From positions 1 to 19,738 of the forward strand of contig JAZUJX010000034.1 in NCBI GenBank assembly GCA_045642965.1: DNA of 19,738 nucleotides. The letters are read 5' to 3'. The notes beneath the pieces are model-generated. The model was not told the DNA's origin. It did not search any database and worked only from the letters and a program-made list of their open reading frames with translations. The first letter of the stretch is position 1. Every line of letters begins with the position of its first letter. A program made the position numbers and the translations under genes. Shown here one piece after another: positions 14,156 to 19,738 of this stretch. The DNA comes from Equadaptatus sp045642965 (GTDB lineage Bacteria > Synergistota > Synergistia > Synergistales > Synergistaceae).

Positions 14156-15628
14156 CTAGCACACTCCTTCCATTGACGCGCATTCCGGCGCGCCGAAACC
14201 TTTTTCAATCTCAGAGGCTGCCGCAAGCAGGCTGTCGTCGCCGAAACGCGGACCTATGAGTTGTACGTAAGTCGGAAGGCCTTCCTGCGTAAAGCCTGTG
14301 TTTATTGACATTGAAGGAAGTCCTGCAAGGTTCGAGATTGACGAGAAAGCGTCGCCGAGATACACACGGAGAGGCTTGTCGTCAACGTAGCCCTGTTTGT
14401 ACGGAAGCTGCGGATGAATCGGGCAGATGCACAGGTCGGCTTTTTTGAAAAGCTCAGTAAATTCGTCGGCTATCATCTGGCGGACTCTCGTTGCCGGAAT
14501 GTAATAGTTGTCAAAATATCCGCGCGAAAGTATGCAGGTCCCTATAAGTATTCTGCGGCGCACTTCTTTGCCAAATCCGTTGTTGCGGCTTCTCTTGTAC
14601 ATATCTGTAAGGTTTTTGCCGTCTTCGTGATATCCGTAGCGCATTCCGTCAAAGCACGCCATTTTTGAGCTGGCGTCGCCGAGAGCAACCATATAGTAGC
14701 AGGCGACTGCGTGTTTTCTTGCGACGGGAAGGTCAATTTCAAAGACCTCGGCACCCTGCTCTTTGCAGTATGCAGCGGTTTTGTCTATCGCTTCAAGAAG
14801 CTCCGGTGCGACGTGCGATTTGTCATAGCCGGAAAGCACCGCAATTTTCTTGCCTTTAAGGCTTGCGCCTTCAAGTGCTTTCGTAAATGACGGTCTGTCG
14901 TATGCATCGCATGTGCTGTCATAATAATCCGCTTTTGCGAGAACGTTCATTACAAGGGCAAGGTCCTTCGTGTTTCTTGCTATGGGCCCCACCTGATCCA
15001 GCGACGAGACGTAGCCGACTATTCCGTAGCGGCTTATCTGTCCGTAGGAAGGCTTGAAGCCCTGCACGCCGCAGAAAGCGGCAGGCTGGCGGACTGAGCC
15101 GCCGGTATCGCTTCCAAGGGCTATCGGGCAGTAACCGGCGGCGACAGATGCCGCGCTTCCGCCTGAGCTTCCGCCCGGAACACGGGTAATGTCGCGGGGA
15201 TTAAGCGTTGCACCGAAAATGGAGCTTTCGGTCGTGCTTCCCATGGCGAATTCGTCCATATTCGTTTTGCCGACAAGCACAGCTCCGGCTTCTTTCATAA
15301 GCTTTACCGCCGTTGAGTCGTAGTTCGAGACCCAGTTTTCAAGCATTTTGCTGCAGCAGGTCGTCTTTATGCCCTCTGCGCAGAAATTGTCTTTCGCAAG
15401 ATAGGGAACGCCTGCAAGAAGCCCCGGATCTTCGCCGCGCGCCACTTTGGCGTCGACTTCGGCTGCTTCTTTGCGTGCCGTTTCTTCGCAGAGGGTTACA
15501 ACCGCGTTGATTTTGCCGTCATATTTTTTGATGCGTTCGAGAGAGGCTTCAAGAACCTCCGCCGCTGTCCATTTTTTGCCGCGTACGCCTTCGGCGATTT
15601 CAGCGGCGCTGAGTTTGCAGAATTCCAT
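14156..15628 (-). CDS. gatA: Asp-tRNA(Asn)/Glu-tRNA(Gln) amidotransferase subunit A
   Basis: The glutaminase subunit of GatCAB; it releases ammonia from glutamine, which is channelled to GatB. It has the amidase-signature fold with the Lys-cis-Ser-Ser triad Lys79 (LAKDN), Ser154 (GGSSGGSAA) and Ser178 (GSDTGGSVRQP). These are the same positions as in the well-studied Gram-positive enzyme. VLVGKTNMDEFAMGSTTE and SLDQVGPIARN are further signatures. At 490 residues it is full length. The ATG overlaps the gatC stop (TAATG) by one base and has GGGAGG seven nt upstream, giving balanced expression of the subunits. Confidence 0.98.
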   Translation of the reverse strand: MEFCKLSAAEIAEGVRGKKWTAAEVLEASLERIKKYDGKINAVVTLCEETARKEAAEVDAKVARGEDPGLLAGVPYLAKDNFCAEGIKTTCCSKMLENWVSNYDSTAVKLMKEAGAVLVGKTNMDEFAMGSTTESSIFGATLNPRDITRVPGGSSGGSAASVAAGYCPIALGSDTGGSVRQPAAFCGVQGFKPSYGQISRYGIVGYVSSLDQVGPIARNTKDLALVMNVLAKADYYDSTCDAYDRPSFTKALEGASLKGKKIAVLSGYDKSHVAPELLEAIDKTAAYCKEQGAEVFEIDLPVARKHAVACYYMVALGDASSKMACFDGMRYGYHEDGKNLTDMYKRSRNNGFGKEVRRRILIGTCILSRGYFDNYYIPATRVRQMIADEFTELFKKADLCICPIHPQLPYKQGYVDDKPLRVYLGDAFSSISNLAGLPSMSINTGFTQEGLPTYVQLIGPRFGDDSLLAAASEIEKGFGAPECASMEGVC

Positions 15629-15963
15629 TATTTGGCCTCCCCGCTGATGCCTGTGTCTTCTTCAAGCGAAATAATTTTCGGAACGCGGTAGAAATCTCCG
15701 TCGCGTATCGGCGACTCTGCGATAAATTCGTCGCGTTTCTCCCATTTTGAGGGAACGTCGGCACGGCGTTCAGGCGCTTTTTTTACGTCCCATTCGAACG
15801 GCTTTACGCTCTCGTGGTCAAGCTCCTGCATTTCGTCGCACATGCGCAGTACGGCGTTGACTCTGTCAAGCACCTCCTGATATTCCTCTTCCGGCAGACC
15901 GATGCGCGAAAGTCCTGTGACTTCGTGAAGCCGTTCTGCGTCCATAACCATTTTCTTTATCAT
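15628..15963 (-). CDS. gatC: Asp-tRNA(Asn)/Glu-tRNA(Gln) amidotransferase subunit C
   Basis: Small subunit that wraps around and stabilises the GatA-GatB interface. The protein is 111 residues from the chosen ATG, slightly longer than the usual 95-100. Typical features are LSRIGLPEEEYQEVLDRVNAVL followed by the linker with a central MQELDHESVKPFEW, and RDGDFYRVPKII near the end. The ATG at 15963 has AAGGAG 8 nt upstream. An in-frame GTG three codons earlier overlaps that site and is less likely. It is 51 nt downstream of ligA in the same run. Confidence 0.95.
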   Translation of the reverse strand: MIKKMVMDAERLHEVTGLSRIGLPEEEYQEVLDRVNAVLRMCDEMQELDHESVKPFEWDVKKAPERRADVPSKWEKRDEFIAESPIRDGDFYRVPKIISLEEDTGISGEAK

Positions 15964-15971
15964 TAAAACCA

Positions 15972-15977
15972 CTCCTT
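15972..15977 (-). promoter_or_regulatory. Ribosome binding site fixing the gatC start
   Basis: AAGGAG lies 8 nt before the ATG at 15963; the competing GTG at 15972-15970 overlaps it by one base. Confidence 0.7.
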
Positions 15978-16014
15978 ACCAGGACGATTGGATTGCCTCA
16001 AAACTTATATTAAC

Positions 16015-18036
16015 TCAGAACTCATTTAGTTTATTTATAAATTCCTGTTCGTCAAGTATTTTTATTCCAAGTTCTTTAGCTTTCAGATATTTGCTCCCGG
16101 GATTTTCGCCGACAACGACAAAATCCGTCTTTTTGCTGACGCTTCCGGCTGTCTCGCCGCCGAGCGCCTGAATCTTTGCGGAAGCCTCGCCGCGCGTCAT
16201 CGACGCAAGCTCTCCGGTGAGAACAAATTTAAGCCCGTTCCACGGAAGCACCGTTTTGTCTGCGGCAGGCTCCGAAATTTCAAAAGTCAGCCCGTAATTT
16301 CTGAGCCGCTCTATCATTTCCCTGTTGTGCGGTTCCGAGAAAAACGCCGCCATGGACTGCGCTATTACGGGGCCTATGCCTTCCGTCGTTTCAAGCTCGC
16401 TTTCGTTTTCAAGCGACGCCTTCATAACCGCGTCGAGCGAGCGGAAGCGTTCCGCAATGTCATTCGCCGTTTTTTCGCCGACGTTTCTTATACCGAGAGC
16501 GTTTATCAAAGCACCGAGCGAGCGTTTTTTCGAATTTTCTATTGCCTCTGCAAGATTTTGCGCCGATTTTGCGCCCATTCTCTCAAGCATTCCTATTTCA
16601 AGCACGGAAAGTGCGTACAAGTCCGCGACGTTCTGTATCATTCCGCTGTCAACGAGCTGTGATACAAGTTTTTCGCCGAGTCCGCGTATGTCCATAGCCT
16701 GCCGTGAGCCGAAATGTTCTATTCTTTCCTTAACCTGTGCAGGGCAGGAACCGTTTGTGCATTTTACCGCGGCTTCACCGTCTATTCTCAGAGCCTTTGC
16801 GCCGCATACAGGACAGACGTCCGGTATTCTGAAAGGAAGCGCGTTTACGGGACGTTTTGAAAATTCCACCCGCACTACCTCGGGAATAATTTCCCCCGCC
16901 TTGTGCACCCAGATACTGTCGCCTATGCGCACGTCTTTTCTGTCAAGCTCGTCCTGATTGTGGAGGCTCGCTCTCTGAACAATGGTTCCCGCAAGCCTTA
17001 CAGGCTCAAAAACTGCCGTTGGCGTTAAAGTCCCCGTTCTTCCGACCGTTACCTCTATGTCAAGCACTTTCGCAAGCTTTTCTTCCGGCGGGAATTTGAA
17101 AGCTATCGCCCAGCGCGGCGCGTGGCTCGTTTCGCCGAGTTCTTCTCTCAGCCGCAGTTCGTTGAGCTTTACGACAACGCCGTCTGTGTCTATGCGGTGC
17201 GAAAATCTTTTTTCCGTCCAGCCGTCAAGATATTCATTTATTTCAGCAAGACTTCCGCAGAGCTTTTCAGACTCCTGAACGGGAAGCCCCCATGCCCGCA
17301 GTTTGTCAAGCATTCCCTGCTGAGTGGTCACGCCGTAACGCTCCGGCGCAACAATCTGATAAAGGTAAATGCTCAGCCTGCGGCGCGCGGTTACGGAAGG
17401 GTCAAGCTGTCTGAGGCTGCCTGCCGCAGCGTTTCTGGGATTTGCAAAAAGCGTTTCGTCCCTTTCCTCGCGCTCCGCGTTCAGCAGCGCAAAATCTTCC
17501 TTGTCCATGCACACTTCGCCGCGAACCTCTACGATGCCTGGAATTTTCTCGGCAAGCTCAAGAGGAAGCGTCTTTATCGTTTTCAAATTTTCGGTAACGT
17601 CTTCGCCGACGCGTCCGTTTCCGCGCGTGGAACCGCTTTTGAAAACGCCGTCCTCGTATATCAGCGAAGCCGAAAGCCCGTCTATCTTAGGCTCGCACAG
17701 CACCTTGATATTCTGTCTTTCAAACGAAGCCGCAAGTTTTTCGTAAAATTTCTGCAGTTCATCACGGTCAAGCGCATTGTCGAGACTCATCATCGGGACA
17801 GCGTGCTCAACCTTTCCGAAGCCTTCCTTTGCCGCCCCGCCTACGCGCTGCGTCGGCGATGCGGCGGAAACAAGCTCCGGATGTTCTTTTTCGAGCAGTT
17901 CAAGTTCTTTTGCAAGCCTGTCGTATTCATAGTCGCTGATTTCCGGGGCGTCCTGCTCGTAATAAAGCCTTGCGTGGCGGTCAAGCTCCGCGCGCAGCTG
18001 TTCAGCCCTTTTTCTGAAATCAGCGGTTTCAGTCAT
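16015..18036 (-). CDS. ligA: NAD-dependent DNA ligase
   Basis: Seals nicks at Okazaki fragments and repair sites using NAD+. The Ia domain is at the N-terminus (HARLYYEQDAPEISDYEYD). The adenylated lysine is Lys117 in CEPKIDG. The nucleotidyltransferase domain continues to about 310, then the OB fold follows. A zinc finger has Cys408, Cys411, Cys426 and Cys431. Helix-hairpin-helix repeats lie at roughly 440-570, and a BRCT domain at about 600-673 (LKFVLTGELASMTRGEA onward). All expected domains are complete at 673 residues. The ATG starts 3 nt after the lysS stop, with AAGGA inside the end of lysS, so translation is probably coupled. Confidence 0.98.
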   Translation of the reverse strand: MTETADFRKRAEQLRAELDRHARLYYEQDAPEISDYEYDRLAKELELLEKEHPELVSAASPTQRVGGAAKEGFGKVEHAVPMMSLDNALDRDELQKFYEKLAASFERQNIKVLCEPKIDGLSASLIYEDGVFKSGSTRGNGRVGEDVTENLKTIKTLPLELAEKIPGIVEVRGEVCMDKEDFALLNAEREERDETLFANPRNAAAGSLRQLDPSVTARRRLSIYLYQIVAPERYGVTTQQGMLDKLRAWGLPVQESEKLCGSLAEINEYLDGWTEKRFSHRIDTDGVVVKLNELRLREELGETSHAPRWAIAFKFPPEEKLAKVLDIEVTVGRTGTLTPTAVFEPVRLAGTIVQRASLHNQDELDRKDVRIGDSIWVHKAGEIIPEVVRVEFSKRPVNALPFRIPDVCPVCGAKALRIDGEAAVKCTNGSCPAQVKERIEHFGSRQAMDIRGLGEKLVSQLVDSGMIQNVADLYALSVLEIGMLERMGAKSAQNLAEAIENSKKRSLGALINALGIRNVGEKTANDIAERFRSLDAVMKASLENESELETTEGIGPVIAQSMAAFFSEPHNREMIERLRNYGLTFEISEPAADKTVLPWNGLKFVLTGELASMTRGEASAKIQALGGETAGSVSKKTDFVVVGENPGSKYLKAKELGIKILDEQEFINKLNEF

Positions 18037-18039
18037 AAA

Positions 18040-19560
18040 CTATTCCTTCGGCCTCATGGTCGGGAAGATAATGATGTCGCGGATTGACTCCGCATTCGTC
18101 AGAAGCATGCAGATGCGGTCAATTCCCATTCCCATTCCGCCCGTAGGGGGCATTCCGTATTCGAGCGCGTTGATAAAATCTTCGTCGAACGGGTGCGACT
18201 CATCGTCGCCCGCCGCGCGTTTGCGCTGCTGGTCTTCAAAGCGTTTTCTCTGGTCGAGAGGGTCATTCAGCTCGCTGAACGCGTTTGCGATTTCCCAGCC
18301 GTTGATGTAAAGCTCGAAGCGCTCCGTCATGTCGGGGTTGTCCGGGCAGCGTTTCGCAAGCGGCGAAACGGCAGTCGGGAACATAGTTACAAAGGTCGGC
18401 TGTATAAGCTTGTCTTCAACGTATTCGTCAAAGAACTTCGGGAGAATTTCCCAGCGTGTGTCGGTATCCAGAATTTCAATGTTTCTCGCCTTTGCTTCTT
18501 TTCTCGCGTCTTCGTCGGAAATCGTTTCAAAGTCAATTCCTGAATATTCCTTAACAAGTTCGCTCATCGTCGCGCGGCGGAAAGGCGGCGTAAGATCAAT
18601 TTCTTTGTCCCTGTACATAACCTTTCTTCCGCCGAGTTCGTCGGCGGCGGCAACTATAAGCTGCTCCGTAAGATCCATCATTCCTTCGTAATTGCTGTAC
18701 GGCCAATAGACTTCAAGCGACGTAAATTCGGGATTGTGGCGCTGATCCATGCCCTCATTTCTGAACTGGCGGCCTATTTCGTACACACGTCCGAGCATAC
18801 CGACGACAAGGCGTTTGAGGTGAAGCTCCGTCGCAATGCGCAGATACATGTCAATGTCAAGCGTGTTGTGGTGCGTGATAAACGGACGGGCGTTGGCGCC
18901 TCCGGCTATCGGGGAAAGAATCGGCGTTTCGACTTCAAGCGTGCCGTTCTCGTCAAGCACCCTGCGGAAGGTGCGTATAATCTGAGTGCGTTTGCGGAAA
19001 ACGTCGCGAACCTCCTGATTTGCGATAAGGTCAACGTAACGCTGCCTGTAACGCGTTTCCATGTCGGTAAGTCCGTGCCATTTTTCAGGCATAGGACGCA
19101 GGGCTTTTGAAAGCAGCGAAAACTCTTTGACGGCAAGCGTAAGTTCACCGCGCATGGTACGGAACGGTGTGCCTACTATGCCGATAAAATCTCCGGCGTC
19201 AACCCATTTTTTGAAGAACGTGTAGCGTTCTTCGCCGAGCACGTCAAACTGGAAGCAGAGCTGAATTTTTTCATCTCCGTCCTCAAAACCGGCGAAAGCC
19301 GTTTTGCCGTGGCGGCGAAGGATCATAAGGCGTCCGGCTGTGCTGATGTTTGCGTCTTCTGCCCATTCGTTTTCCTTCAGGTAATCAAATTTTTCGCGGA
19401 CGTACGCGAGATTGTGTTCGACGTTCCAGCTTGTCTGCTTGAACGGGTCATAATTTTCCTCCTCGCGGAGACGGAACAGCTTGTCCTTGCGCTGTTTGAA
19501 AACTTCTTCTTCCGAAACCTGATTCTGCTGATTTTGCTGCACGTTTTTCTCGTCTGCCAT
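18040..19560 (-). CDS. lysS: Lysyl-tRNA synthetase, class II
   Basis: Charges tRNA-Lys with lysine. The N-terminus is Gln/Lys-rich (residues 7-14), and an OB-fold anticodon-binding domain covers about 65-150. The catalytic core has motif 1 around LEVETPILSP (208-217), motif 2 FRNEGMDQRHNPEFTSLE (266-283) and motif 3 GGMGMGIDRICMLL near the C-terminus, with the class II ending IIIFPTMRP. At 506 residues the length is normal. The start is the ATG at 19560 with GGGGTG six nt upstream; an in-frame GTG three codons earlier overlaps that site. I see no convincing promoter in the 46-nt AT-rich gap upstream, so it may be transcribed with the preceding gene. Confidence 0.98.
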   Translation of the reverse strand: MADEKNVQQNQQNQVSEEEVFKQRKDKLFRLREEENYDPFKQTSWNVEHNLAYVREKFDYLKENEWAEDANISTAGRLMILRRHGKTAFAGFEDGDEKIQLCFQFDVLGEERYTFFKKWVDAGDFIGIVGTPFRTMRGELTLAVKEFSLLSKALRPMPEKWHGLTDMETRYRQRYVDLIANQEVRDVFRKRTQIIRTFRRVLDENGTLEVETPILSPIAGGANARPFITHHNTLDIDMYLRIATELHLKRLVVGMLGRVYEIGRQFRNEGMDQRHNPEFTSLEVYWPYSNYEGMMDLTEQLIVAAADELGGRKVMYRDKEIDLTPPFRRATMSELVKEYSGIDFETISDEDARKEAKARNIEILDTDTRWEILPKFFDEYVEDKLIQPTFVTMFPTAVSPLAKRCPDNPDMTERFELYINGWEIANAFSELNDPLDQRKRFEDQQRKRAAGDDESHPFDEDFINALEYGMPPTGGMGMGIDRICMLLTNAESIRDIIIFPTMRPKE

Positions 19561-19566
19561 AAAAAA

Positions 19567-19572
19567 CACCCC
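19567..19572 (-). promoter_or_regulatory. Ribosome binding site deciding the lysS start
   Basis: GGGGTG lies 6 nt before the ATG at 19560. The GTG within it (19569-19567) is in frame with lysS but has no site of its own upstream. Confidence 0.5.
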
Positions 19573-19606
19573 GTAAATTTATTTTTGAAAATCTATAAAA
19601 TTCTTT

Positions 19607-19738
19607 TTATTCCGCCGAAACGTCAGCGGTTTCTTTCCAGTTCAGTATAACCTCTTTCATTTCAGGCCAGCTGCGCAGAAACGCAACCCGGCGTCTCAAT
19701 TCCGCGGCGCCGCAAAGTCCCCTGAAAACCGCACCCGT
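19607..19738 (-). CDS. 3' end of an unidentified gene
   Basis: An open reading frame enters from the right edge and ends in TAA at 19609-19607, 46 nt before lysS. Only 43 residues are visible. The segment has an arginine-rich stretch (ELRRRVAFLRSWPEM) and ends KETADVSAE. I do not recognise the protein. Its reading frame is open to the window edge and its codon use resembles its neighbours, so it is probably a real gene transcribed with lysS, but this is a short segment. Confidence 0.55.
   Translation of the reverse strand, partial: TGAVFRGLCGAAELRRRVAFLRSWPEMKEVILNWKETADVSAE

Noticed and set aside
17122..18087. 321-codon plus-strand open frame
   Set aside because: Antisense to ligA. Its long Phe/Arg/Val-rich product without any motif reflects ligA codon bias.
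1..19738. Defence system, mobile element, CRISPR array or biosynthetic cluster
   Set aside because: No transposase, integrase, repeat-spacer pattern, toxin-antitoxin pair or synthase frame is visible. All genes but the small orphan and the edge fragment belong to well-known families, and composition is uniform.

Overview
This is an ordinary, gene-dense bacterial chromosome segment. Every gene I can support lies on the minus strand, so the operons read from high to low coordinates. Base composition is near-even and uniform, and there are no insertion sequences, phage genes, CRISPR repeats or rRNA. The gene set includes meso-DAP synthesis, the lepB-rbgA-rnhB-yraN-comM-dprA-topA order, GatCAB, NAD-dependent ligase, a second-type EF-G and a rubrerythrin-VIT fusion. 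This fits a Synergistota or deep Firmicutes-like (for example Negativicutes) bacterium. Synergistota is my favoured guess, from the look of the proteins rather than from any search.

Layout in transcription order, from the right edge. (1) The last 43 codons of an unidentified gene, then lysS-ligA-gatC-gatA-gatB (19560 to 12695), an information-processing cluster with spacings of 3 nt, 42 nt, a 1-nt overlap and 3 nt. (2) An EF-G-like GTPase (12554 to 10467) with its own promoter, a leader of about 75-80 nt and a strong intrinsic terminator at 10421-10452. (3) A rubrerythrin-like/VIT1-type membrane protein, a small glutaredoxin and glucose-6-phosphate isomerase (10308 to 7802), behind an extended -10 promoter. 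(4) tRNA-Val(CAC) and a 63-codon orphan gene that appear to share one promoter and one terminator (7779 to 7409). (5) dapF-lepB-rbgA-rnhB-yraN-comM-dprA (7351 to 1535), starting from a promoter whose -35 box lies inside the preceding terminator's U-tract. Most junctions here overlap by 4 to 16 nt or touch. (6) topA, cut by the left edge, with its own promoter after dprA.

Run (5) combines cell-wall precursor synthesis, protein export, 50S ribosome assembly, RNA/DNA hybrid removal and natural-transformation DNA handling (ComM, DprA). Runs (1) and (2) serve aminoacyl-tRNA supply, DNA ligation and translation. Run (3) looks like iron storage/export with a thiol-redox partner, next to a glycolytic gene.

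I found no convincing new multi-gene system. The most unusual items are a histone-H1-like, 5-residue-periodic lysine tail at the N-terminus of topoisomerase I, the tRNA plus orphan-ORF transcription unit, the EF-G-like GTPase with Phe in place of the G3 His, and the repeats upstream of the iron-protein promoter.
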